DNA from: JAUXLW01 sp964195005
Lineage (GTDB): Bacteria; Actinomycetota; Acidimicrobiia; Spongiisociales; SHLN01
Direction: 5' to 3'
Assembly: GCA_964195005.1 (NCBI GenBank)
Contig: CAXMOO010000130.1
Coordinates: 1 to 10,581 of the forward strand
Length of the DNA: 10,581 nucleotides
Under the pieces are notes generated by a model that had not been told where the DNA came from, searched no databases, and saw only the letters and a program-made list of their open reading frames with translations. Both the position numbers and the translations under genes were made by a program. Below, piece by piece: positions 1 to 5,179 of the stretch; position 1 is the first letter of the stretch, and every line of letters starts with the position of its first letter.

Positions 1-247
1 GGCCCTCGACCTCGCCTGGGTTGCTGCTGGACGCTTTGATGGCTACTGGGAGTTCGGTCTTGGTCCCTGGGACATTGCAGCCGGGATGCTTTTGATCACC
101 GAAGCGGGAGGCCGGGTGACCGATCATCACGACAACCAGAGCGGGGTTTTCGATGACATCTATATCGCCGCCGGCCCGGCGCTGCATCCGCAGCTCCTGG
201 CTTTGGTGAACCGGGCAATGCCGCCCGGCTGGCCACAAAACCGCTGA
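1..247 (+). CDS. Inositol monophosphatase family protein, C-terminal fragment (5' end outside window)
   Basis: The reading frame is open from base 2 to a TGA at 245-247 and gives about 81 residues. It begins ALDLAWVAAGRFDGYWE and carries the family's second signature, WDIAAGMLLITEAGG. In this family (Mg2+-dependent phosphatases of inositol-1-phosphate, histidinol phosphate, fructose-1,6-bisphosphate or PAP) the Asp of WDIAAG binds the catalytic metal. The N-terminal half with the DPIDGT-type motif lies before the window, so the substrate cannot be told. The C-terminus (PPGWPQNR) is family-divergent. The next gene begins 21 bp later on the same strand, so the two may be co-transcribed. Family assignment is firm; the exact enzyme is not. 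Confidence 0.9.
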   Translation, partial: ALDLAWVAAGRFDGYWEFGLGPWDIAAGMLLITEAGGRVTDHHDNQSGVFDDIYIAAGPALHPQLLALVNRAMPPGWPQNR

Positions 248-268
248 AGCCGTCCCTCATCGTGGTCG

Positions 269-1471
269 ATGCCTTCGACCATGAGACCCGCACTGTTGTT
301 GGCGATTGCCGCGTCCCTGGTGGCCTCAGCCTGCGCCGGCCAGAGTGCCAGCGGGGTCGAGCGAAATCTGCCGCCTCTGCCGGCTGCTGCTACGACAACC
401 ACTACGTCGACAATCTCCCCGCCGATGCGCGTGGACGACCGGGCTGCCGACCTGGAAGCTCAGGCCGAGCTCGAAGCGGGTTTGGAGGTCGCCCGCGACG
501 TCTACGGGTCCCGGGGCACTTTCGATGCGTCGATGGCCGAGCTGAACGCGATGGGCCAGGATCGAGTCTTTATTGGCCTGCAGGATGCCGCATTCGTCAA
601 TGGTGTTGTTTACGACCACCATGATCAGCGAGTGACCCTCTATCGAGAGAGCGCTTCGGGTATCTGGTTTTGCATCGACCAGTACGCCAGAGCGGAGACC
701 GACTTCGGTCTTGGCGACTCGTTTGAGGCCGCACTCAGGGATTGCAACGATGGGGTCACCACAGTGGGATGGAAGAACGCTTTTGCAGCCGACGGACTCG
801 ACGAGTCGGCCATCGAGACTTTGTTGATCCGGTTCTCCCGATATCTCGACCAGGGAGAAGTCGCCCTGGCCCACAGCACGTTCCATCCTCGCGTGGCATG
901 CCCGGTGGAGGAGCTGGTGGCTTCGTGGCCTGAGGGTCGGGGCCTGGGATCTGAGGCCAGGCTCGAGCTGACTGACATTGACATCAGTGGTGATGAGGCC
1001 GTCGCCATGGTCAACTTCGGTGATGCATCAGAGCTTGCCTGGAACCTGGAACGGTATGGAGACCGCTGGTACCACTCTGCCGAGGCATGCCGGGTCCTGG
1101 TGCCGTTGGCCGTCGCCGGTCAAGACACTCAGGCGCGGGATCTGCTTATCGACGGCCTGGCGGCGACACGCAGCGGATTTGTCGACAGGTCTGCTTTCGA
1201 CTTCTTGCCCGCCACGCTGGCCCGACTGGAGCCGACAATCGCCTTCGTGGCGTTAAGGGACGTCGACTGGGCGCTGGTGGGCTATCGGGGCCATGAAACT
1301 TTTGGCCTTGTCGTGACCGTGGGTGCCCCCGGACATTTCTTCTGCGCGGTGGAGTCTCTGGGAGCGGTAACCGGGTACGGGGTAGGCGAGACGCTGGACG
1401 AAGTCGCCAGCCAGGCCGGTTGCTCGCAGAGCACGGCAGGCTTGCCGGCGTTTCCGGGCGATGGGCAATAA
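269..1471 (+). CDS. Putative secreted lipoprotein with duplicated outer domains and a middle NTF2-like domain
   Basis: A 400-residue protein of no family I recognise. The N-terminus is a signal peptide (MRPALLLAIAASLVASAC) with a relaxed lipobox ending at Cys22, so it is probably a membrane-anchored lipoprotein on the outer face. ATG at 281 would give the more compact signal peptide; neither start has a clear Shine-Dalgarno. A Thr/Pro-rich linker (about residues 35-52) follows. Residues about 66-160 and 283-386 look like two copies of one domain: both have FD, a hydrophobic strand, (W/H)FFC or WFC, then a YGVGE/FGLGD-type turn and a final Cys (C135/C159 and C359/C385). Between them, about 165-275, is a segment resembling an NTF2/SnoaL-like fold with its own pair C211/C274. 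Each domain thus has one Cys pair, which fits disulfides outside the cytoplasm. Function unknown; ligand binding or cell-envelope scaffolding are guesses. Confidence 0.8.
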   Translation: MPSTMRPALLLAIAASLVASACAGQSASGVERNLPPLPAAATTTTTSTISPPMRVDDRAADLEAQAELEAGLEVARDVYGSRGTFDASMAELNAMGQDRVFIGLQDAAFVNGVVYDHHDQRVTLYRESASGIWFCIDQYARAETDFGLGDSFEAALRDCNDGVTTVGWKNAFAADGLDESAIETLLIRFSRYLDQGEVALAHSTFHPRVACPVEELVASWPEGRGLGSEARLELTDIDISGDEAVAMVNFGDASELAWNLERYGDRWYHSAEACRVLVPLAVAGQDTQARDLLIDGLAATRSGFVDRSAFDFLPATLARLEPTIAFVALRDVDWALVGYRGHETFGLVVTVGAPGHFFCAVESLGAVTGYGVGETLDEVASQAGCSQSTAGLPAFPGDGQ

Positions 1472-1485
1472 GCAGTAAGCAATAA
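1465..1485 (+). repeat. Three tandem 7-bp units spanning the lipoprotein stop
   Basis: GCAATAA, GCAGTAA and GCAATAA follow one another without a gap. The first supplies the stop codon of the lipoprotein gene. Because the unit is 7 bp long, the three TAA triplets (1469, 1476, 1483) fall in all three forward frames. Confidence 0.8.
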
Positions 1486-1515
1486 GCGACTGCTGACTGG
1501 CGGAGGGGATTGGCT

Positions 1516-1548
1516 CCTCTCCCATGGAGTGAAACGGAGTGGGGGAGG
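1516..1548. repeat. Imperfect inverted repeat (hairpin), G-rich right arm
   Basis: CCTCTCCCA (1516-1524) pairs with TGGGGGAGG (1540-1548), nine pairs with one T-G wobble and a 15-nt loop. It begins 45 bp after the lipoprotein stop and might slow or end transcription, but there is no T-run after it. Its sequence resembles the reverse complement of the C-rich hairpin at 1768-1809. Confidence 0.55.
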
Positions 1549-1565
1549 TCGGGAGGGGGTGGTTT

Positions 1566-1731
1566 CCAACAACGGCACTTTGAGCAGAGCGTTGGTGAGG
1601 TCCGATGGTTGCGTCACGAGCCGGTCGGACACGGCACGAACCAACAGTTAATTGTTGGGCACCGCCTTGTGCAAGGTCGCCTGTAGGCAACAATTCCTCG
1701 AGAAAACAGCTGGCGGCATTCCTGCTGTTGG
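1566..1731. repeat. Six alternating CCAAC / GTTGG segments able to pair in alternative ways
   Basis: CCAAC (1566-1570), GTTGGT (1591-1596), ACCAACA (1640-1646), AATTGTTGG (1650-1658), CAACAATT (1688-1695) and TGTTGG (1726-1731) alternate in orientation. Neighbours can pair: 1591-1596 with 1640-1645, 1641-1646 with 1653-1658 (an 18-bp near-palindrome with a single mismatched pair), and 1650-1657 with 1688-1695 (8 bp). These pairings exclude one another, as in attenuators and riboswitches. The same pattern could be a row of protein-binding half-sites. I could not fit it to a known riboswitch class. Confidence 0.5.
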
Positions 1732-1767
1732 TGGGCACCACCCACCCCTGCTCGCTTCGCTCGCTTT

Positions 1768-1809
1768 CCCCTCCCACTGCGCTGCGAAGACTCCGCTCCG
1801 CAGGAGGGG
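1768..1809. repeat. C-rich/G-rich hairpin upstream of the nickel permease promoter
   Basis: CCCCTC (1768-1773) and CTGCG (1777-1781) pair with CGCAG (1799-1803) and GAGGGG (1804-1809), an 11-bp stem with a 3-nt bulge (CCA) and a 17-nt loop. A short T-containing stretch (TCTCTTTT, 1822-1829) follows 12 nt later, so a weak terminator-like role is possible, though the spacing is long. Confidence 0.55.
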
Positions 1810-1818
1810 CCTGCCGAC

Positions 1819-1824
1819 TAATCT
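1819..1824 (+). promoter_or_regulatory. Putative -10 element of the nickel permease gene
   Basis: TAATCT fits the TANNNT -10 pattern of actinobacterial housekeeping promoters. It would put the transcript start near 1831, at the first base of the Nur-like box, leaving a leader of about 32 nt with a strong ribosome binding site. No good -35 hexamer is visible 16-18 bp upstream. Confidence 0.4.
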
Positions 1825-1830
1825 CTTTTA

Positions 1831-1847
1831 TTGCGAGGCGCTTGCAA
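1831..1847. promoter_or_regulatory. Nur-like (nickel-responsive Fur-family repressor) operator
   Basis: The sequence is TTGCGA, five bases (GGCGC), TTGCAA. The known Streptomyces Nur box is TTGCAA-N5-TTGCAA (core TGCAA-N5-TTGCA), so it differs at one base. The flanking bases extend the inverted repeat to TATTGC...GCAATA (1829-1849). It lies between the putative -10 and the ribosome binding site of a nickel/cobalt permease gene, where a repressor would block transcription when nickel is plentiful. The match of site and gene function is what makes this convincing; no nur gene is in the window. Confidence 0.6.
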
Positions 1848-1851
1848 TAGC

Positions 1852-1856
1852 GGAGG
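1852..1856 (+). promoter_or_regulatory. Ribosome binding site deciding the TTG start of the nickel permease
   Basis: GGAGG lies 6 nt before the TTG at 1863, ideal spacing, and supports this unusual start codon over any later ATG or GTG. Confidence 0.7.
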
Positions 1857-1862
1857 CATACA

Positions 1863-2741
1863 TTGGATGGGCAGGATTTCGGGTTGGGTCTCCTGATCAG
1901 CGCGCTGGCGCTGGGGCTTCGTCACGGGATCGATTGGGATCACCTGGCGGCTATCGCCGACATCTCTGCAAGCCAGGAGCGGCCCCGGCGGCGAGCCTAT
2001 CTCGCCACGCTCTATGCGCTGGGACATGCCGGCATGGTTCTGGTGCTCGGGATCGTCGCCATTGCGCTCGGGCGCAGCCTGCCACAGTGGGCGGACGCGA
2101 TCATGGGCCGAATCGTCGGGTGGACCCTGGTTCTGCTCGGTGCCTATATCGTCTATTCGCTTGTTCGCCACAGAGGCCGGTTCCGCATGCGCAGCCGCTG
2201 GATGCTCGTCCTGTCTGCTGTTCGCCGCGGTTATGTTCGTATTCGGGCCTGGGCCGGATCAGCTCCAAAAGGCCAGATTGAACACGAGCACGAACACGCC
2301 ACGGTGCCATCGTTTCACCACGCCGGGGCCGGCCCAACGCCGGAGTCCCCGTCCGGCATGCGTGTGCCGACTCATCGTCACGGTCATACTCACCGCCTGG
2401 ACGAAGACCCGTTCGCCGATTACACAGCCACCAGCGCAATCGGAGTTGGCGTGCTCCACGGCATCGGCGCCGAAACGCCCACTCAGGTCTTGATCTTCCT
2501 CGGGGCAGCCAACGCCGGTGGCACTGCCGCCGGCATCGCGGTCCTCGTTTTCTTCCTGGTCGGTTTGTTGGCGGCGAACTCCGCCATCACTCTGATCAGC
2601 GCGTTCGGATTCGAGGCTGCCGGTCGCAGGCAACGGGTTTATGCCGTGCTGGGAGCGGTTACGGCTGCCATCAGTTTGACGGTGGGTGGCTTGCTGATCT
2701 TCGGACAGGATGTCCTGCTACCCCAGTTCTTTGCCGGGTGA
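1863..2741 (+). CDS. NiCoT-like nickel/cobalt permease
   Basis: A 292-residue membrane protein that should import Ni2+ (or Co2+) using the ion gradient. The signature of the NiCoT family (HoxN, NixA, HupN), H-x4-D-H, is at His21-Asp26-His27 in helix GLRHGIDWDHLAAIAD. Later come LGHAGMV (His55) and GIGAETPTQ (about 200-208), which stands where canonical members have LGFDTATE. Hydrophobic segments lie at about 7-19, 46-68, 80-105, and four more in the C-terminal third. A long hydrophilic loop, residues about 140-183, is rich in His (EHEHEH, HH, HRHGHTH) and probably binds metal. It is shorter than typical NiCoTs (about 330-350). The TTG start has a strong ribosome binding site and a Nur-like operator just upstream, so it is likely repressed by nickel. 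No urease or hydrogenase genes are visible here. Confidence 0.87.
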   Translation: MDGQDFGLGLLISALALGLRHGIDWDHLAAIADISASQERPRRRAYLATLYALGHAGMVLVLGIVAIALGRSLPQWADAIMGRIVGWTLVLLGAYIVYSLVRHRGRFRMRSRWMLVLSAVRRGYVRIRAWAGSAPKGQIEHEHEHATVPSFHHAGAGPTPESPSGMRVPTHRHGHTHRLDEDPFADYTATSAIGVGVLHGIGAETPTQVLIFLGAANAGGTAAGIAVLVFFLVGLLAANSAITLISAFGFEAAGRRQRVYAVLGAVTAAISLTVGGLLIFGQDVLLPQFFAG

Positions 2742-2790
2742 GAGGCCGTTCATCCAATCACCGCTCCCGCGGAGTGAGTGTGTGGACCGG

Positions 2791-2806
2791 GCAGGTAGGA
2801 ACCTGC
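2791..2806. terminator. Hairpin between convergent genes, candidate bidirectional terminator
   Basis: GCAGGT, loop AGGA, ACCTGC: a perfect 6-bp stem with a 4-nt loop, 49 bp after the permease stop and 10 bp after the stop of the minus-strand gene. An 8-bp palindrome GAGCGCTC (2807-2814) adjoins it. There is no T-run on either strand, so termination is inferred from position only. Confidence 0.45.
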
Positions 2807-2816
2807 GAGCGCTCGA

Positions 2817-3956
2817 TCAGCCGCTGAGGGCCTGGTCGAGATCGGCGATCAAGTCGTCGATGTGTTCGATGCCAACCGACAATCGGATCAGGTCGTTCGG
2901 TACCTCGAGGTCGGTCCCCGCCACCGACATGTGCGTCATGAGGGCCGGTATTTCGAGTAATGACTCCACACCGCCCAGGCTCTCTGCCAGGAAGAACAAC
3001 TCGGTCCTGGCCGATACCTTCTCCGCAACGTCGGGCCCCGCCCGGGTACGAAACGAAACCATCCCGCCGAAGTCTGTCATTTGGCTTCGGGCCAGATCGT
3101 GCTGCTGGTGGGTGGGAAGGCCGGGGAAAAACACTTCGCCCACTGCCGGATGCTCGGTGAGAAACTCGGCGATCTGGCGGGCGTTGGCGCAATGGCGGTC
3201 CATGCGCACCGCCAGGGTCTTCAGGCCGCGCAGCGTGAGATAAGCGTCGAATGGTCCAGGCACCGGGCCAGCCGAGTTCTGGAGAAAGCGCAGTCGGGCA
3301 AACAACTCGGCGTCGTTGGTGACGATGGCGCCGCCGACAATGTCGCTATGACCCCCGATGTACTTGGTAGTCGAATAGAGCGAAAGGTCGGCGCCGAGTG
3401 AAAGCGGCTGCTGCAAGTAGGAGGTTGCAAAGGTGTTGTCGACCACCAGGAGGCTATTGCCGGAGTGGGCGATGCCGGCAACAGCGGCGATGTCGACTAT
3501 CCGTAGCAGCGGGTTGGATGGCGTTTCCACCCACACGATCCGCGTTGTGTTGCGCATGGCGGCGGCCACTTCGGCTGACTCGGTGGGATCAACCACCGTC
3601 AACTCGACCCCCTGCTCACCGAGGACCCTGGCGAAGAATCGAAAAGTGCCTCCGTAGGTGTCGTTAGGTAACACGATGTGATCGCCGGGTTTCAGTAAGT
3701 AGCCGATTAGAGCCGCCGCAGCCATGCCCGATGATGTGGCAACTGCCCCGCCGTCGTCGGCTCCTTCGAGGGCGGCGAGGGCGGTTTCCAGAGCGGTCCG
3801 GGTTGGATTGACGGTCCGGGAGTAGTCGTGTGTGAAGACGCCGGGCGCTTCCTGCACGTAAGTGGAGGTGGCGTAGATGGGGGTCACAACGGCACCCGTG
3901 GTCGGATCCGGATCCTGGCCGGCATGAATGGCGATTGTTTCAAACTTGCGTGGCAT
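2817..3956 (-). CDS. Cystathionine gamma-lyase / gamma-synthase (PLP-dependent trans-sulfuration enzyme)
   Basis: A 379-residue Cys/Met metabolism PLP enzyme, full length for the family. It keeps the phosphate-binding YSRTVNPTR (about 45-53), SSGMAAA, the DNTFAT segment and the PLP lysine in YSTTKYIGGHSD (K198, the same number as in E. coli MetB). Cystathionine gamma-lyase makes cysteine, 2-oxobutanoate and ammonia from cystathionine; gamma-synthase makes cystathionine from an activated homoserine and cysteine. Glu335 in GGVESLLEIP matches the lyase-type Glu (E333 of yeast), while Asp44 in HDYSR is synthase-like. The partner upstream is cystathionine beta-synthase, which favours the lyase in reverse transsulfuration. 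I chose ATG 3956, sharing one base with the upstream stop (TGATG); an upstream in-frame ATG at 3992 would overlap that gene by 37 nt. Confidence 0.88.
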   Translation of the reverse strand: MPRKFETIAIHAGQDPDPTTGAVVTPIYATSTYVQEAPGVFTHDYSRTVNPTRTALETALAALEGADDGGAVATSSGMAAAALIGYLLKPGDHIVLPNDTYGGTFRFFARVLGEQGVELTVVDPTESAEVAAAMRNTTRIVWVETPSNPLLRIVDIAAVAGIAHSGNSLLVVDNTFATSYLQQPLSLGADLSLYSTTKYIGGHSDIVGGAIVTNDAELFARLRFLQNSAGPVPGPFDAYLTLRGLKTLAVRMDRHCANARQIAEFLTEHPAVGEVFFPGLPTHQQHDLARSQMTDFGGMVSFRTRAGPDVAEKVSARTELFFLAESLGGVESLLEIPALMTHMSVAGTDLEVPNDLIRLSVGIEHIDDLIADLDQALSG

Positions 3957-4915
3957 CAGCTCTTCTCGAGAAGCCCGTGGGCGCTCATCCATTCGTCATT
4001 GAATACTTTGGAGACATAATTGCGACCCGAGTCGGGAATGATGACAACGACCAGATCTTCCCGTCGCTCCCTGGCGACCTGCCGGGCTGCCACCACCGCC
4101 ATTCCTCCCGAGGGGCCAACCAGGACCCCCTCCGTCGAAGCTAGTTGCCGGACCATGCTGAAAGCGTCTGCATCGGTAACCTGCACAAACTCATCGACCA
4201 CCTCGGGGTCGAAGGTCTCCGGCCAGAAATCTTCACCCACACCTTCTGTTAGGTACTGGTGGACCTCCTCATCTGAGTCGGCCGTGAAGATGGAGCCCAC
4301 GGGGTCGACGCCTACCACAGTGAGTTCTGGTTTCATTTCTTTGAGATACCTACCCGTTCCCGTCACGGTCCCTCCCGTACCCACGCCGACAACCAGTACG
4401 TCTATGGCCCCGTCCGTTTGGTCCCATAGCTCGGGGCCGGTGGTGTTGTAGTGGCTCTGCGGGTTCGCCTCATTGGTGTACTGGTTGGGGCTGAAAGCGC
4501 CGGGCGTTTCTTCAACCAGCCGAGCCGAGACAGAGTAATAGGAGCGGGGGTCTTCGGGTGCCACGTCTGTCGGGGCTACATGGACTTCTGCTCCGTAAGC
4601 CCGGAGCCCATCGATCTTTTCCTGGCTCATCTTGTCCGGCATGACGCAGATGAGGCGATAGCCCTTGACCGCAGCTGCCATCGCCAGCCCGACGCCTGTG
4701 TTGCCGCTCGTTGGCTCAACGATGGTTCCGCCGGGTTCCAGGAGCCCATCCCTTTCGGCGGCCTCGATCATCGTGAACCCGATGCGGTCTTTGATAGAGC
4801 CCCCGGGGTTGACGAACTCCACCTTGGCAACCAGGTTCCCACCGGGATGCAATCTGGATAGACGGACTAACGGAGTACCGCCGATGGCATCAACGATGCT
4901 CTCCTTTACGTCCAT
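3956..4915 (-). CDS. Cystathionine beta-synthase, catalytic core only
   Basis: A 319-residue fold-type II PLP enzyme that would condense serine with homocysteine to cystathionine in the cytosol. Seen in order: PLP lysine K42 in NPGGSIKDRIG, EPTSGNTG (67-74), the phosphate loop GVGTGGT (177-183), GVDPVGSI, and PSGG near 275. The end IPDSGRNYVSKVFNDEWM closely resembles human CBS (LPDSVRNYMTKFLSDRW) rather than CysK O-acetylserine sulfhydrylase. The paired C-terminal CBS domains found in mammalian and mycobacterial enzymes are missing: the protein stops right after the catalytic core, so it cannot be regulated through them. First gene of an operon with the gamma-lyase, as in mycobacteria where cbs and metB lie close. 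The start codon has a leaderless-type -10 element 6 nt upstream. CysK remains an alternative. Confidence 0.85.
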   Translation of the reverse strand: MDVKESIVDAIGGTPLVRLSRLHPGGNLVAKVEFVNPGGSIKDRIGFTMIEAAERDGLLEPGGTIVEPTSGNTGVGLAMAAAVKGYRLICVMPDKMSQEKIDGLRAYGAEVHVAPTDVAPEDPRSYYSVSARLVEETPGAFSPNQYTNEANPQSHYNTTGPELWDQTDGAIDVLVVGVGTGGTVTGTGRYLKEMKPELTVVGVDPVGSIFTADSDEEVHQYLTEGVGEDFWPETFDPEVVDEFVQVTDADAFSMVRQLASTEGVLVGPSGGMAVVAARQVARERREDLVVVIIPDSGRNYVSKVFNDEWMSAHGLLEKS

Positions 4916-4921
4916 TTGCCG

Positions 4922-4927
4922 AGTCTA
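4922..4927 (-). promoter_or_regulatory. Leaderless-type -10 element of the cystathionine beta-synthase operon
   Basis: On the minus strand TAGACT is followed by 6 nt (CGGCAA) and the ATG. With a TANNNT element at this distance the transcript would begin at or next to the start codon, and there is no Shine-Dalgarno. Confidence 0.55.
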
Positions 4928-4957
4928 CGGGCGGAGGGGCGTTGCCCGGTTTAGCGA

Positions 4958-4963
4958 TAGGCT
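4958..4963 (+). promoter_or_regulatory. Leaderless-type -10 element of copZA
   Basis: TAGGCT is followed by 6 nt (TCTCTC) and the copZ ATG. No Shine-Dalgarno is present. The two opposed -10 elements lie 30 bp apart, so both polymerases cannot bind at once. CGGGC (4928-4932) and GCCCG (4944-4948) form a small inverted repeat between them that could be an operator. No CsoR or CueR-type box is recognisable. Confidence 0.5.
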
Positions 4964-4969
4964 TCTCTC

Positions 4970-5179
4970 ATGAACACTACGAAGCTGGTGGTTCCCGATA
5001 TCTCGTGTGACCACTGCAAGACCTCCATTGAGTCGGCGACGCAGGCCCTCGCGGGCGTCAGTTCGTCAGAGGTTGACATTCCCTCGAAGACGGTGACGCT
5101 CAGCTTTCAATCCGCCGAGGTGGATTTGGAGACAATTGTCGATGCCATCGAGGAACAAGGCTACGAAGTAGCCGAATGA
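4970..5179 (+). CDS. copZ: Copper chaperone CopZ (heavy-metal-associated domain protein)
   Basis: A 69-residue single HMA domain with a ferredoxin-like fold. The metal site is Cys13-Asp-His-Cys16 (ISCDHCKTSIE), where two cysteines bind Cu(I); the rest (EVDIPSKTVTLSF, AIEEQGYEVAE) matches the betaalphabeta-betaalphabeta pattern. It would carry Cu(I) in the cytosol and hand it to the ATPase encoded next. Other metals cannot be excluded from the CxxC alone, but the neighbour is a Cu(I)-type ATPase. Usual length for the family. The stop TGA overlaps the next ATG (ATGA), which suggests translational coupling. Confidence 0.92.
   Translation: MNTTKLVVPDISCDHCKTSIESATQALAGVSSSEVDIPSKTVTLSFQSAEVDLETIVDAIEEQGYEVAE

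Larger units (their letters stand above)
1472..1862. other. 391-bp structured non-coding region upstream of the nickel permease gene
   Basis: No convincing gene lies here; the open frames crossing it have no family features and run into the permease gene in the wrong frame. In order it holds: a G-rich imperfect hairpin (1516-1548); six alternating CCAAC/GTTGG-type segments between 1566 and 1731; a TCCGA/TCGGA inverted repeat (1601-1629); CCTTG-TG-CAAGG (around 1664-1675); AACAGC/GCTGTT (1705-1729); GGTGG-GCA-CCACC (1730-1742); a C-rich hairpin (1768-1809); then a putative -10 element, a Nur-like box and a ribosome binding site. It could be a long regulatory leader, a decayed repeat element, or both. 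No clear terminator with a T-run follows the lipoprotein gene. Confidence 0.7.

Noticed and set aside
1650..1695. Integron attC site (GTTGGGC at 1655 with the later CAACAATT)
   Set aside because: GTTGGGC fits GTTRRRY, but no RYYYAAC partner exists at the other end and there is no cassette or integrase nearby.
1566..1830. NiCo or cobalamin riboswitch before the nickel permease
   Set aside because: I could not lay the segments onto a four-way junction or B12-box by eye, and a promoter downstream would exclude the region from the mRNA. Left as an unclassified structure.
1652..2281. A 209-codon open frame on the plus strand overlapping the permease gene
   Set aside because: It has no family motifs, is rich in Arg/Ala/Pro as expected of off-frame high-GC DNA, and overlaps the permease frame, whose motifs are clear.
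3957..3992. Upstream start of the gamma-family PLP enzyme at 3992
   Set aside because: It would add 12 residues (MDERPRASREEL) not typical of the family and overlap the preceding gene by 37 nt; the start at 3956 gives the usual N-terminus and a TGATG coupling.
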